Made by a program: the position numbers and the translations under genes. 64,000 nucleotides of DNA. Origin: Klebsiella pneumoniae. GTDB taxonomy: Bacteria > Pseudomonadota > Gammaproteobacteria > Steroidobacterales > Steroidobacteraceae. The stretch lies in the NCBI GenBank assembly GCA_945873095.1, contig CAMCBU010000006.1, forward strand, positions 1-64,000. Direction: 5' to 3'. Shown piece by piece: positions 27,803 through 37,187 of the stretch. The first letter of the stretch is position 1; each line of letters opens with the position of its first letter. Below the pieces are notes generated by a model. It was given only the letters and a program-made list of their open reading frames with translations. It was not told the DNA's origin and searched no databases.

Positions 27803-28960
27803 CTAGCGCTCGATCGTAAGCACGCTGCCGCGATCGTGACGATTCGAGTTCACCGACACCACCGTGGCCTTCGGAAAGAAATTGAACTCCGAGGCGCTCG
27901 CCCAGGTGTAGGCACCCATCGCACGTCCGACGATCAGATCGCCGGGCTCGAGTTCGGGCAGCAGGATGTTCTCGGAGATCACATCGATGCTGTCGCAGGT
28001 CGGACCCGCCAAGACCGAAGGGTGACGCTTGCCGCGCTTGAGCGTCTCGATCGGATAGCGCGCGTGGTCGAACAGTTGCCCACTGTAGGAACCGTACAGA
28101 CCATCGTCGAGGTAATACCACCAAAGCCCCTCGCGTTCGGCACGCCCCATCACCGACGCCACGCCGATCGCCGCGGGACCTGCGATGTAGCGCCCCGGCT
28201 CAGCGATGATGCGTACGCGCTTGGGCAACTTCGACAACGCAGCGCGGATCGGCGCGCAGAACTCGTGGATGATCGGTGCGCGCTGCGAATAGTCGATCGG
28301 GAAGCCCCCGCCGATATCGAGCGTATCGCAAGGTCCGAGTTTCTCCCGACGTGCCACCGCAAGCAGCCGAGCGCAGGCGTCGATCGCTTCGACGTGCTTC
28401 GAGGGATCGGCGGCTTGCGAGCCCACATGGAAAGACAAACCGCGCACGATGAGCCCCAAGTCGTGCGCCTTGCGAGCGAGCGCCAAGAGATTCTCGGGAT
28501 CGCAACCAAACTTACGCGAGAGATCGCACACGGCACCGGGACTGCGGAACGACACCCGCAGCAACACTTCGGCCTCATCGGCATAAGGGACGAACTTGCG
28601 CAATTCGTCCGGATTGTCGGCGACGAATACTTTGACGCCGCGCGCCAACGCCGCGCGGATGTCGATATCGCGCTTGATCGGATGCGTATGGATGCAGAGC
28701 TTTGGGTCGGCACCGAGCTTCGCGACGAGCTCCACTTCGCCGCTCGTCGCCAAATCCAAAAATCCACCCTCGGCAAGCACCGTTTGCACGACCGCCGGAT
28801 GTGGTAGCGGTTTCAGCGCATAGTGCAGATCGACGCCGGGCAGCGCACGCTGCAGGCCGCGGTACTGCTGCCGGATCCGCTCGCAATCGATGATCAGGAG
28901 CGGCGAGCCGAACTCGCGCACCAGACGTCGAATCTCTCGCGGCACAAAAGGGTCAATCAT
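27803..28960 (-). CDS. speC: PLP-dependent ornithine/lysine decarboxylase (fold type III)
   Basis: Alanine-racemase-fold amino-acid decarboxylase, most likely ornithine or lysine decarboxylase, making putrescine or cadaverine. PLP lysine is in HYALKPLPHP near residue 50. Other motifs: SFHVGSQ, LDIGGGFPID, AEPGRYIAG (phosphate and ring contacts) and GPTCDSIDV with the catalytic Cys-Asp. I start at ATG 28960 (MIDPFVP...), giving 385 residues, the usual size of this eukaryote-like decarboxylase type; the track start extends into sua5. The specificity between ornithine and lysine cannot be decided by eye. Confidence 0.85.
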   Translation of the reverse strand: MIDPFVPREIRRLVREFGSPLLIIDCERIRQQYRGLQRALPGVDLHYALKPLPHPAVVQTVLAEGGFLDLATSGEVELVAKLGADPKLCIHTHPIKRDIDIRAALARGVKVFVADNPDELRKFVPYADEAEVLLRVSFRSPGAVCDLSRKFGCDPENLLALARKAHDLGLIVRGLSFHVGSQAADPSKHVEAIDACARLLAVARREKLGPCDTLDIGGGFPIDYSQRAPIIHEFCAPIRAALSKLPKRVRIIAEPGRYIAGPAAIGVASVMGRAEREGLWWYYLDDGLYGSYSGQLFDHARYPIETLKRGKRHPSVLAGPTCDSIDVISENILLPELEPGDLIVGRAMGAYTWASASEFNFFPKATVVSVNSNRHDRGSVLTIER

Positions 28961-28995
28961 GATGTTGGAGTACCTAAAACGCAGTGGATAAGAAT

Positions 28996-30006
28996 TCAGC
29001 GTGCCGCAGCACGGCTCAGTCGATCCCGCACGGCATCCCACTCGGGACCCGTCGGAACCTGCTCGATGAGGATACGCGCGGCGTTTTCTTTGTCGAGCGA
29101 GCGCAAGTTGGCGTACAGATCGTGGGCGTAAGCGACCGATGACGCGGGCGCTTGCAGCCAACGGCGCACAGGCAGCGACATCGCGCCGCAAGCCGATGCC
29201 GGGCGCGTCTCCGCTCTACGACGTGCGAGCACGGCAACGGCTTCACCGGATGCACTGCAGGACTCGATCCGAGCATCGAGCGCCTCGACCGCCACGAGCT
29301 CGACCGGCGTCTGCGGTGCGTAGTGCTGCGGCGTGGAGCCCGGCACGCGCGGCGCAGTGGCCGACGAACCAAGCGCGAGCGGACCGATCAGCGCTTCGAG
29401 CCGCTCGCGGCCAATGATCCCGGGTCGCAGGATGCGCGGCGGCGTCTCGAGCAGCGAGAGAATTGTCGATTCGACACCCACTTCGCAGTCACCGCCCTCG
29501 AGAATCATCACGCCCTCGGGAAACTCTTCACGCACATGCAGGGCACAGGTCGGTGACACACGACCGTAGCGGTTAGCCGATGGCGCTGCGATGCCACTAC
29601 CGAAAGCACGCAGCAAGCGCTGCGCAACCGGATGACTCGGCACACGCACGGCGATGCTGGCCTGCCCGCCGGTCAAGACGGGCGAAACCTCGGCAGCGCG
29701 CGGTAACACCAACGTGAGTGGTCCCGGCCAAAACCGTTGCGCAAGCTGCTCCACTTGCTTCGCCGTGGGCGCGGGCAACTTAGCCACCCAACGTGACAGC
29801 GGCGCGCCATCGGCCAAATGCAAAATCAACGGATGATCGGTGGGACGACCCTTGGCCGCATAGATGCGTGACAACGCGGCCGAATTACCAGCATCCGCGC
29901 CGAGCCCGTAGACGGTCTCGGTGGGAAACGCGACGAGCTCTCCTGCCCGCAGCGCCTTCACGGCCGCAGCGATGTCGGCATCGCTGGCTTCGATCGGAGC
30001 GTTCAT
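28996..30006 (-). CDS. L-threonylcarbamoyladenylate synthase, Sua5 type
   Basis: Makes threonylcarbamoyl-AMP for the t6A37 modification of ANN-decoding tRNAs. The YrdC domain covers residues ~10-200 (LVAFPTETVYGLGADA, KGRPTDHPLI, WPGPLTLVLPR, SIAVRVPSHPVA, APSANRYGRVSPT). A C-terminal Sua5 domain follows after the HYAPQTPVEL linker. Length 336 identifies the long Sua5 form rather than the short TsaC form. It lies 35 bases upstream of the decarboxylase gene and nine bases downstream of the DUF72 gene. Confidence 0.93.
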   Translation of the reverse strand: MNAPIEASDADIAAAVKALRAGELVAFPTETVYGLGADAGNSAALSRIYAAKGRPTDHPLILHLADGAPLSRWVAKLPAPTAKQVEQLAQRFWPGPLTLVLPRAAEVSPVLTGGQASIAVRVPSHPVAQRLLRAFGSGIAAPSANRYGRVSPTCALHVREEFPEGVMILEGGDCEVGVESTILSLLETPPRILRPGIIGRERLEALIGPLALGSSATAPRVPGSTPQHYAPQTPVELVAVEALDARIESCSASGEAVAVLARRRAETRPASACGAMSLPVRRWLQAPASSVAYAHDLYANLRSLDKENAARILIEQVPTGPEWDAVRDRLSRAAAR

Positions 30007-30015
30007 CGCGAGATT

Positions 30016-31068
30016 TTACCCGAGGGCTGTCTCGGGCGCGGCAAACTCACGGGCGAGTTCGATGATGCTCTTCGGCGCTGACCCTTCGGCTTTATTGTTG
30101 ACGATGATCGTCACGTCGCGCCCGGCGGCGAGCGCGCGCCGTGCCAGCCCAACGATGTGTTGCCGCGCAGTGGGATCGGGATCAATCAACTGATCGAAGG
30201 GTGCGTAAGCGGCCTTGGCCGCCTCGTAACTGCGACCCGGCGCCAACAACCAACGGAGGACGAGTGGTCCGCTGGTGCTCGAGGCCTGCTCTGTGCTGCT
30301 CTCGCCCTGCGCGTCGACAGAGGGCATGCGCGGATGCTGCGCGTAGCCATGCACGGCACCCGCGGCGCGCAACATCTGCTGATAATCCGCACCGAGCATC
30401 TCGGGATCACGCCACTCGATGGCGTAGTTCACACCAACGGGCAGTGCGCGCAAAAAATCGTGGAGCCGCTGCAGCAATTCGCGGCGATAACCGAGTACAC
30501 GGGACCCGAGCGGCGAGAACTGGAACAACACGACGCCGAGCGTTTCGCCGAGCGCGCGTCGGGCCGGATCGATCACATGCCGAATCGCATGGTCCACATC
30601 GAGAAAAACATCGGGCACGTCCTCGAGATAGACCGGCCGGCGCGCCGACTTCGGCAGCATCAACGCGGCATGCGCCTTCAACAAAAAACGAAAATCGGTA
30701 CTGACCGCTTTGCGCATACGCGCCAAGGTGTCGGCATCGAGCGGTCGGTAGTAGCTTCGATCCACACCGACCGATCGCAACAAAGGATGAGCGGCGTAGG
30801 CGGAAAGTCCCGATCGGGCGAGCGTCGACTCGGCGTATTCGTCCGCGTAGACGAGACCATGCCAACCCGAGAAAGACCAAGTCGATGTTCCCATCCGCAA
30901 GCGAGCGGGCAGTTGCGCAGCCAGCGAGGCGTATTCGAGGGCCGCGGCTGCCACGGCCACTCGCGAGGACTGCGCGACACGACGAGGTGTGCCGCGACCC
31001 GCCGCAGGCGCCAACGGTTCGCCGAAAAGATCTAATCCGGCGGGCTCTGGGACCGCGGGATCAGACAT
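30016..31068 (-). CDS. DUF72 (YecE-like) protein
   Basis: Protein of the DUF72 family, a TIM-barrel fold of unknown biochemical role. Family features: MGTSTWSFSGWHGLVYADEY near residue 62, SVGVDRSYYRPLDADTLARM, FRFLLKAHAALM, GVVLFQFSP and VGVNYAIEWRDPEML. I start at ATG 31068 (MSDPAVPEP...), giving 350 residues; the track's extra 65 residues lie in the upstream kinase gene. The N-terminal ~60 residues form an Ala-rich leader not typical of the family. It is two bases after the kinase gene. Confidence 0.85.
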   Translation of the reverse strand: MSDPAVPEPAGLDLFGEPLAPAAGRGTPRRVAQSSRVAVAAAALEYASLAAQLPARLRMGTSTWSFSGWHGLVYADEYAESTLARSGLSAYAAHPLLRSVGVDRSYYRPLDADTLARMRKAVSTDFRFLLKAHAALMLPKSARRPVYLEDVPDVFLDVDHAIRHVIDPARRALGETLGVVLFQFSPLGSRVLGYRRELLQRLHDFLRALPVGVNYAIEWRDPEMLGADYQQMLRAAGAVHGYAQHPRMPSVDAQGESSTEQASSTSGPLVLRWLLAPGRSYEAAKAAYAPFDQLIDPDPTARQHIVGLARRALAAGRDVTIIVNNKAEGSAPKSIIELAREFAAPETALG

Positions 31069-31070
31069 CG

Positions 31071-32009
31071 TCAAAGAGTCAACGACGCACCGAAGGCCGT
31101 GCGATAGCGTGTCGCGAACTCCTCGCGAGAGAAACGATGGTTCTGCGTGCCATGCTGAGTGATCTTGAGCGAGCCCATCAGCGAGGCGATGCGTCCGGTC
31201 GTCTCCCAATCGAGCCCACGCTGCAAGCCGAACAGCAAGCCACCCCGATAGGCATCGCCACAACCGGTCGGGTCGGCGATCTTCTCTGGTGCCACCGCGG
31301 GGATCTCGATCATTTCGCCATCGGCGTGGATCTGCGAACCGGCCGCACCGCGGGTGACGATCAGCGCGGCCACCTTCGCCGCGATCTCCTCAAGCGACCA
31401 ACCGGTGCGCTCGACGAGCAGACTCGCCTCGTAATCATTGACCGCGACCCAACGCGACTGCCCGATGAGCGTGCGCAGGTCGTCGGGGCCGAGCAGCGTC
31501 ATGGCCTGCCCGGGATCAAAGATGAAGGGGATGCCGGCCGCCGCAAATTGCGCGGCATGCTCGCGCATGCCGAGATGACTCTCGGGCGCCACGATACCGA
31601 GGTCGATGCCGGCGTTCTTGGGGACCTTGTTGACGTGCGCATGATTCATGGCGCCCGGGTGAAAGGCTGTGATCTGGTTGTTGTCGGCGTCCGTCGTGAT
31701 GTAAGCCTGCGCGGTGTATTCATCCTCGAGCTGTCGGATGTGATCGAGCGCGAGACCGCAGTTCTGCATCCAAGCACGATACGGACCGAAATCCGTTCCG
31801 ACCGTCGCCATCACCTTGCCCTCACCGCCCAAGAGCTTGAGGTTGTAGGCGATGTTACCGGCGCAACCACCGAAGTTACGTCGTAACCCCGGCACGAGGA
31901 AAGCCACGTTCAACATGTGGATACGATCGGCGAGGATGTGATCTTTGAAGTGACCCTCGAAGACCATGACGGTGTCGTAGGCTACCGAACCACAGATGAG
32001 TGCCGTCAT
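31071..32009 (-). CDS. PfkB-family (adenosine kinase-like) kinase
   Basis: Ribokinase-fold kinase, closest in look to the adenosine kinase group. It has the N-terminal GSVAYDTVMVFEGHF and NFGGCAGNIAYNL (substrate pocket). The C-terminal PfkB signature DPTGCGDAYRGGLLFG contains the catalytic Asp and anion hole. 312 residues from ATG 32009; the track's upstream extension overlaps dgkA and is not credible. It follows dgkA by 28 bases. Substrate (adenosine or a sugar) is not proven by the sequence. Confidence 0.87.
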   Translation of the reverse strand: MTALICGSVAYDTVMVFEGHFKDHILADRIHMLNVAFLVPGLRRNFGGCAGNIAYNLKLLGGEGKVMATVGTDFGPYRAWMQNCGLALDHIRQLEDEYTAQAYITTDADNNQITAFHPGAMNHAHVNKVPKNAGIDLGIVAPESHLGMREHAAQFAAAGIPFIFDPGQAMTLLGPDDLRTLIGQSRWVAVNDYEASLLVERTGWSLEEIAAKVAALIVTRGAAGSQIHADGEMIEIPAVAPEKIADPTGCGDAYRGGLLFGLQRGLDWETTGRIASLMGSLKITQHGTQNHRFSREEFATRYRTAFGASLTL

Positions 32010-32037
32010 GTCGAGTCTCCGTCCCGCTCTACGGGCA

Positions 32038-32421
32038 TCAATAATCGAATAGCACCAGTGCCCACACGACTGCGAGCAGGGCAAATGACGTGAACACCGC
32101 GGCCGAACCGATATCTTTGGCGAGACCCGAGAGGGCATGGCGCTCGAGACCGATGCGATCCACCGTCGCTTCGACTGCGCTGTTGAGCAGCTCGACGATC
32201 AGCACGATGAAGATCGGTCCGACCAACAGCGCCCGTTCGACGCCGTTCTCTCCAAGCCACAGCCCGAGCGGAAAGAGCATCACGCAGAGCGCGAGCTCCT
32301 GCCGAAAGGCGGCCTCTTCGCGGTACGCACCGACGAACCCCTTCCAGCTGTTGCCAAACGCGCGCAACAGTCGGATCAGGCCCGTCGGCTTCAGTCGATC
32401 GGTCGGTGTCGAGTTATTCAC
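32038..32421 (-). CDS. dgkA: Diacylglycerol kinase DgkA
   Basis: Small trimeric inner-membrane kinase that recycles diacylglycerol to phosphatidic acid. Signature blocks: [21 protein letters not shown] and the catalytic [14 protein letters not shown], with three membrane helices. I start at GTG 32421, because it overlaps the gcvPB stop as GTGA and gives 127 residues, close to the E. coli 122; the track's TTG adds eight unlikely residues. Coupling of dgkA to the glycine-cleavage operon is unexpected functionally. Confidence 0.93.
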   Translation of the reverse strand: MNNSTPTDRLKPTGLIRLLRAFGNSWKGFVGAYREEAAFRQELALCVMLFPLGLWLGENGVERALLVGPIFIVLIVELLNSAVEATVDRIGLERHALSGLAKDIGSAAVFTSFALLAVVWALVLFDY

Positions 32422-33905
32422 GCGGCAGAGTTTACCGACTTCCAAGTCAGATCTAGCTGTTTTGCAGCGCGAACGTCATCCAACCTTCGGACCGGCATGG
32501 TGTGCGGTGCCGTCTTCAGCGTGCTCGCATCGGCTTGCGCCTCGGCCAAGATGCTCGCCATCGCCGCGACGAAGCCATCGAGTGTTTCGCGGCTCTCGGT
32601 CTCGGTGGGCTCGATGAGCAAACACTCGGGTACGAGCAAGGGGAAGTAGGTGGTCGGCGCGTGGAAGCCGTAATCGAGCAGTCGCTTGGCGATATCCATC
32701 GCCGTGACGTTCAACTCCTTCGCTTGCCGCTTCATGGTCACGATGAACTCGTGGCTCGCGCGTCGCTCGGGGTAGGCCAGATCGAAACCCACCTGCCGCA
32801 ACCGCGCCATGACGTAGTTGGCGTTGAGCGTGGCGTACTCGCCGACACGACTCATGCCCTCACGACCCAACATGCGCATGTAGATGTAGGCACGCAACAA
32901 GACACCGGCATTACCCATGAAGGCCGACAACCGACCGATCGACTGCGGGCGATCCGCTTCGGAGAGCCAGCGGTACTGATCGCCCTCGCGTCCCACGATC
33001 GGCACCGGCAGGAAAGGCTCGAGTCGCGCGCTGACACCCACGGCACCGGCACCCGGTCCACCGCCACCGTGCGGCGTGGAGAAGGTCTTGTGCAAGTTCA
33101 TGTGGATGACATCGAAGCCCATGTCGCCCGGGCGAACCTTGCCGAGGATCGCATTCAGATTCGCGCCATCGTAGTAGAGCAAACCGCCGGCACCGTGCAC
33201 CAGCTTCGCCACTTGTTCGATCTTGCGCTCGAACACACCGAGCGTCGACGGATTGGTGAGCATGATGCCTGCGGTGTTGGGGCCCACGGCCTTCGCGAGC
33301 GCATCGAGATCGACGTCGCCCTGGGCATCGACCGGAATTTCTTTGACGATGCAGCCGCACATGGTCGCCGTCGCAGGATTCGTACCGTGCGCTGCCTCGG
33401 GCACGATGATCTCGTTACGGGCCAGATCACCGCGCGCGCGATGATAAGCGCGGATCATCGCCACACCCGCAAATTCGCCGTGCGCGCCGGCCATCGGGTT
33501 GAGCGATACCGCCTTCATACCGGTGACTTCCTTGAGCATTTCCTGCAACTCGAACATGCAGGAGAGGAAGCCTTGGCCTTGCGAATCCGGCGCGAGCGGA
33601 TGGCGCGCGAGGAACTCGGGGAGCATGGCGTATTGATTACAGGCCTTCGGGTTGTACTTCATCGTGCACGAACCGAGCGGGTAGAAATTCGTGTCGATGG
33701 AGAAGTTCAACTGCGAGAGTCGCGTGAAGTGACGCACGGCATCGAGCTCACTCACCTCCGGCAGCATCGGTGCCACGCGACGACGCAGCGCCGAGGGAAT
33801 CTTATCGGCGGCAGAGGCCACATCTGCACCCGGCGGCTGCTGCGCGTGGGCACTGCGACCCGCCCGTGAATATTCGAAAATCGATTTTTCGAGGATCTGG
33901 TTCAT
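32418..33905 (-). CDS. gcvPB: Glycine dehydrogenase (decarboxylating) subunit 2
   Basis: C-terminal half of the split P protein; carries the PLP that decarboxylates glycine in the glycine cleavage system. PLP lysine is in [17 protein letters not shown]. Other conserved blocks: [25 protein letters not shown] and [17 protein letters not shown]. Start ATG 33905 has an excellent AAGGAGA ribosome site; the track's upstream extension is spurious. 495 residues. It follows gcvPA after 13 bases. Confidence 0.96.
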   Translation of the reverse strand: MNQILEKSIFEYSRAGRSAHAQQPPGADVASAADKIPSALRRRVAPMLPEVSELDAVRHFTRLSQLNFSIDTNFYPLGSCTMKYNPKACNQYAMLPEFLARHPLAPDSQGQGFLSCMFELQEMLKEVTGMKAVSLNPMAGAHGEFAGVAMIRAYHRARGDLARNEIIVPEAAHGTNPATATMCGCIVKEIPVDAQGDVDLDALAKAVGPNTAGIMLTNPSTLGVFERKIEQVAKLVHGAGGLLYYDGANLNAILGKVRPGDMGFDVIHMNLHKTFSTPHGGGGPGAGAVGVSARLEPFLPVPIVGREGDQYRWLSEADRPQSIGRLSAFMGNAGVLLRAYIYMRMLGREGMSRVGEYATLNANYVMARLRQVGFDLAYPERRASHEFIVTMKRQAKELNVTAMDIAKRLLDYGFHAPTTYFPLLVPECLLIEPTETESRETLDGFVAAMASILAEAQADASTLKTAPHTMPVRRLDDVRAAKQLDLTWKSVNSAA

Positions 33906-33918
33906 GGCTTCGTTCTCC

Positions 33919-35292
33919 TTAAGCCGCACGCACCTTTTGCACGGCAGCGCCGAGCGCTGCGGCATAGCGGGCGAGATCGCCCGCCGTCTTGGTTTCGGTT
34001 GCACACACGAGTAGCGCCGAACCCAACTCCGGATAATCCCCGGAGAGATCGAAGCCGCCCAAGATGCCCTGGGTCTCGAGCTCACGCAGCACCGCTGAGG
34101 CCGGTCGATCGAGCAACAAAACCGCCTCGTGGAAACGCGGCCCCTTGAAGGCAGCACGTACCCCCTTCACTTGGGTGAGCGCCTCGACGAGTTCGTCACT
34201 GCGCTGCATCGAGGCGGCTGCGACTTTCGACAGACCCTGCGGTCCGATCAAGGTCATGTAGATCGTTGCCGCGGTCATCAGCAGGCCCTGATTGGTGCAG
34301 ATATTGGAAGTCGCCTTACCACGACGGATGTGCTGCTCGCGGGCCTGCAAGGTCAGCGTATAACCCGGCTTGCCATCGAGATCGACGGTGCGACCCACGA
34401 TACGGCCCGGCATCGAGCGCACATATTCCATGCGCGTCGTCATGAAGCCGAAGTACGGGCCACCCGACGAGAGCGGAACGCCGAGCGGTTGACCTTCACC
34501 GACACAAATATCGGCGCCGGTCTTGCCCCACTCCCCCGGCGGCTTCAACAACGCGAGCGAAGTCGGATTGACGACCGCGATGACGAGCATGCCCTGCTCG
34601 TGCGCCCAATCGGTCAACGCATCGACGTCCTCGAGTTGACCAAAGAAATTGGGTTGCTGGATGACCAGAGCCGCGATGTCTTCGCCCGCATAGGCGGCGA
34701 GTGCCGCGCGGTCGATGCAGCCGTCCTCGCGACGGTAAGCCACCGTCTCGAAACGCAGGCCTTGGTTGCCCGCGGTGCTGATCGCCACCCGCCGGTAGTT
34801 CGGATGTACCGTCTGCGGCACGAGTACCCGCAAGCTCTTGGACTTGCGATGGGCGCGCACGGCCATCAGCGCCGCCTCTGCCACGGCTGAGCCGCCGTCG
34901 TAAAGCGAGGCGTTCGAGACCTCCATGCCCGTGAGACTCGAAATCATCGTCTGGTATTCGTAGATCAACTGCAGCGTGCCCTGGCTCGCTTCGGCCTGGT
35001 AGGGCGTGTAAGCACTGTAGAACTCACCGCGCGTGGTGATCGTCCAGACGGCCGATGGGATGTGATGCTCGTAGGCACCGGCACCCAAGAACGACAACGG
35101 TCGACCGTCGAGTCGCGCGCGCTCGCTCATCAGTCGACCGATCTCCATCTCCGAGAGACCTTCGGGGATACCATCGAGACCTTGGATGCGCAGGCTTGCC
35201 GGAATCTCATCGAACAGCGCATCGATCGACGGCGCGCCGATGGTCACGAGCATCTCGCGTACATCCTGCTCCGTGTGCGGAATGAACGGCAT
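33919..35292 (-). CDS. gcvPA: Glycine dehydrogenase (decarboxylating) subunit 1
   Basis: N-terminal half of the split P protein; partners with GcvPB as an alpha2beta2 enzyme. Typical blocks: [15 protein letters not shown] at the start, [35 protein letters not shown] and [17 protein letters not shown]. Length 457 is normal for the split form; E. coli uses a single fused gcvP, so this lineage has the two-gene version. It starts two bases after gcvH ends, within the riboswitch-led operon. Confidence 0.96.
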   Translation of the reverse strand: MPFIPHTEQDVREMLVTIGAPSIDALFDEIPASLRIQGLDGIPEGLSEMEIGRLMSERARLDGRPLSFLGAGAYEHHIPSAVWTITTRGEFYSAYTPYQAEASQGTLQLIYEYQTMISSLTGMEVSNASLYDGGSAVAEAALMAVRAHRKSKSLRVLVPQTVHPNYRRVAISTAGNQGLRFETVAYRREDGCIDRAALAAYAGEDIAALVIQQPNFFGQLEDVDALTDWAHEQGMLVIAVVNPTSLALLKPPGEWGKTGADICVGEGQPLGVPLSSGGPYFGFMTTRMEYVRSMPGRIVGRTVDLDGKPGYTLTLQAREQHIRRGKATSNICTNQGLLMTAATIYMTLIGPQGLSKVAAASMQRSDELVEALTQVKGVRAAFKGPRFHEAVLLLDRPASAVLRELETQGILGGFDLSGDYPELGSALLVCATETKTAGDLARYAAALGAAVQKVRAA

Positions 35293-35294
35293 GA

Positions 35295-35690
35295 TCAGCC
35301 CCCCTCGGCGGCCAGCACGGCCGAATAGGCGCTAGCGTCGAGCAGCGCATCGACGCCCGAGACGGCGGCCGGTTGCACGCGATAGAGCCAACCCTTGCCG
35401 TAGCAGTCTTCGTTGATGAGCTCCGGGCTGCCCGACAAAGACTCGTTGACCTCGACCACCGTGCCGGCCACCGGCGAGTAGACATCGCTCGCCGCCTTGA
35501 CCGACTCGACGACGGCGCAAGCGCCACCGATGGCGAGCGCCGTGCCGACTGGTGGCACATCGACGAACACGAGATCGCCGAGCGCGTGCTGCGCGTGATC
35601 GGTGATACCGACTTCGATGCGGCCATCCGGCAGCGAGCGGGCCCATTCGTGGGATTTGGCGTAGCGCAGATCGGCGAGAACTTGGCTCAT
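35295..35690 (-). CDS. gcvH: Glycine cleavage system H protein
   Basis: Lipoyl carrier that shuttles the aminomethyl group between P, T and L proteins. The lipoylated lysine is in [18 protein letters not shown] near residue 64, and the fold signature [19 protein letters not shown] precedes it. ATG 35690 has GAGGAG eight bases upstream and gives 131 residues; the track start adds five residues. Located between gcvT and gcvPA. Confidence 0.97.
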   Translation of the reverse strand: MSQVLADLRYAKSHEWARSLPDGRIEVGITDHAQHALGDLVFVDVPPVGTALAIGGACAVVESVKAASDVYSPVAGTVVEVNESLSGSPELINEDCYGKGWLYRVQPAAVSGVDALLDASAYSAVLAAEGG

Positions 35691-35701
35691 GGGGATACTC
35701 C

Positions 35702-36802
35702 TCAAAGGCTGATGAGAGCGCGTCCGTGACGAACGAAAGGCAACTTCACGACCCGGGCGGCGAGCAACTTGCCGCGGATGTCGACTTGTACGGTCTCGCC
35801 GGTGGCACGCGGCACACGGGCGAAGGCGACGGAGCGCTCGAGCGTCGGCGCGAAGGTGCCGCTCGTCACCTCGCCTTCGCCCACGCCGGGCACCACCACC
35901 TTTTGATGCGAACGCAACACGCCGCGATCCTCGAGCAGCAAGCCGACGAGTTTCAGCGGCGAACCACCGGACTGGCGGATGGCCTCGAGCGCTGCACGCC
36001 CGACGAAATCACGCTCGGGGGGCTCGAAGGCGACGGTCCAAGCGAGACCCGACTCGAGCGGATGGCGAGTCTCGTCCATGTCGTTGCCATAGAGATTCAT
36101 GCCCGCCTCGAGACGCAACGTGTCGCGCGCGCCGAGACCGCAGCTCGCGACACCGGCCGCGTTGAGCGCTCGCCACACGGACTCGGCCTCGGCGGCGGGA
36201 ATCACGACTTCGAAACCATCTTCACCGGTGTAGCCGGTGCGCGCGACGAACCACGCACCGCATTCGGTGCCAAAGAAAGGCTCGAGCAACAGCGCGCGCG
36301 CGCGATCCTCGGGCTCTAGCAACTCCGCCACCGCCGCACGCGCCTTCGGACCTTGTACGGCAATCATGGCAAGGTCCGTACGCTCGAGGATCTCGATGTC
36401 GAGACCCCAATCGGCCGCACACCGACGCATCCAGGCGAGGTCGTGATCCCGCGTACCCGCATTGACGACGATTCGGAAATGACTCTCGGTCAAAAAATAG
36501 ATGATCAGATCGTCGATCACACCGCCCGTGGCGTTGAGCATGCAGCTGTAGAGCGCTTTGCCCGCGATGCGCAATTTACCGACATCGTTCGCCACGAGGC
36601 GCAGCAGAAAGGCACGCGTGGCAGCCCCACGCAGATCGACGACACACATATGGGAGACATCGAACATGCCGGCATCGCGCCGCACATGATGATGCTCCTC
36701 GATTTGCGAGCCGTAGTTGACTGGCATATCCCAGCCGCCGAAGTCGACCATGCGCGCGCCTTGCGCGACATGCAGATCGTATAGCGGTGTCTTGCGTCCC
36801 AT
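35702..36802 (-). CDS. gcvT: Glycine cleavage system T protein (aminomethyltransferase)
   Basis: Transfers the methylene group from the lipoyl arm to tetrahydrofolate, releasing ammonia. [11 protein letters not shown] at the start, [55 protein letters not shown] and [17 protein letters not shown] are all conserved. The ATG at 36802 has GGGAGG upstream; the long track ORF reads through the riboswitch and terminator and is false. 366 residues. It is the first gene behind the glycine riboswitch. Confidence 0.97.
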   Translation of the reverse strand: MGRKTPLYDLHVAQGARMVDFGGWDMPVNYGSQIEEHHHVRRDAGMFDVSHMCVVDLRGAATRAFLLRLVANDVGKLRIAGKALYSCMLNATGGVIDDLIIYFLTESHFRIVVNAGTRDHDLAWMRRCAADWGLDIEILERTDLAMIAVQGPKARAAVAELLEPEDRARALLLEPFFGTECGAWFVARTGYTGEDGFEVVIPAAEAESVWRALNAAGVASCGLGARDTLRLEAGMNLYGNDMDETRHPLESGLAWTVAFEPPERDFVGRAALEAIRQSGGSPLKLVGLLLEDRGVLRSHQKVVVPGVGEGEVTSGTFAPTLERSVAFARVPRATGETVQVDIRGKLLAARVVKLPFVRHGRALISL

Positions 36803-36838
36803 GCTCTGCGCCCTCCCCGAGCCGACCGGCCCAGGCCC

Positions 36839-36874
36839 AAAAAACCTAGGCCAAAAAACCGAGGCCAAAAAAAA
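36839..36874 (-). repeat. Three U-tracts spaced 14 bases, downstream of the riboswitch terminator
   Basis: On the minus (RNA) strand the terminator's U8 is followed by GGCCTCGG-U6 and GGCCTAGG-U6, then GGGCC. The tracts lie at 36867-36874, 36853-36858 and 36839-36844, a regular 14-base period. They sit between the riboswitch terminator and the gcvT ribosome site. Confidence 0.85.
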
Positions 36875-36904
36875 GAGCGGCGGAGGCCTATCGACCTCCG
36901 CCGC
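36867..36904 (-). terminator. Intrinsic terminator of the glycine riboswitch
   Basis: On the minus strand GCGGCGGAGG and CCTCCGCCGC form a perfect 10-bp stem with an eight-base loop, followed by TCTTTTTTTT. It is directly 3' of the second glycine aptamer and 65 bases before gcvT, so it is the expression platform: glycine binding should favour read-through. Confidence 0.92.
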
Positions 36905-37095
36905 CCCTCTGTCCTTGAACCTGAGAGATCGGGTACTTGCCGTACCGCTCCCCTTCGGTGGGCTCCCGGTGGGGAGCCGCTCTCCAGAATTCGCCTGCGA
37001 CCTGCCGTTCTTTTGCCTGAGCGTTTCCGGGCGGAAACTTGCGCCTTCGGCGTCCGAAGCCGCCCTAACGGGGCGCTCGAATCTCTCCGGCGAGG
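36905..37095 (-). promoter_or_regulatory. Tandem glycine riboswitch
   Basis: Two consecutive glycine aptamers on the minus strand. Aptamer 1 (about 37012-37094) runs from CCGGAGAG through GCCGAAGGCGCAAG to CGCTCAGGCAAAAG. Aptamer 2 (about 36913-36988) runs from TCTGGAGAG through CACCGAAGGGG and ACGGCAAGT to CTCTCAGGTTCAAGGACAG. These are the conserved GGAGAG, CCGAAGG/GCAAG and CUCAGG elements of the class. The terminator downstream controls gcvT-H-PA-PB and whatever is co-transcribed. A TATGAT upstream near 37121-37126 may be its -10 box. Confidence 0.95.
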
Positions 37096-37187
37096 TCTGA
37101 TAACGCGAACGGGCGTAATCATAGCAGCCCGCACGATCGCGCGGCGTCTGACTTACACTGTCCATACGTCCTGACAGGAGCCCCCCG

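Noticed and set aside
27494-28807. 437-residue ORF antisense to the decarboxylase and ComB genes
   Set aside because: Low-complexity Arg/His composition and full overlap with two well-supported genes.
32502-33869. 455-residue ORF antisense to gcvPB
   Set aside because: It mirrors the codon structure of gcvPB, is His/Arg-rich without a recognisable domain, and has no ribosome site; a GC-rich antisense shadow.
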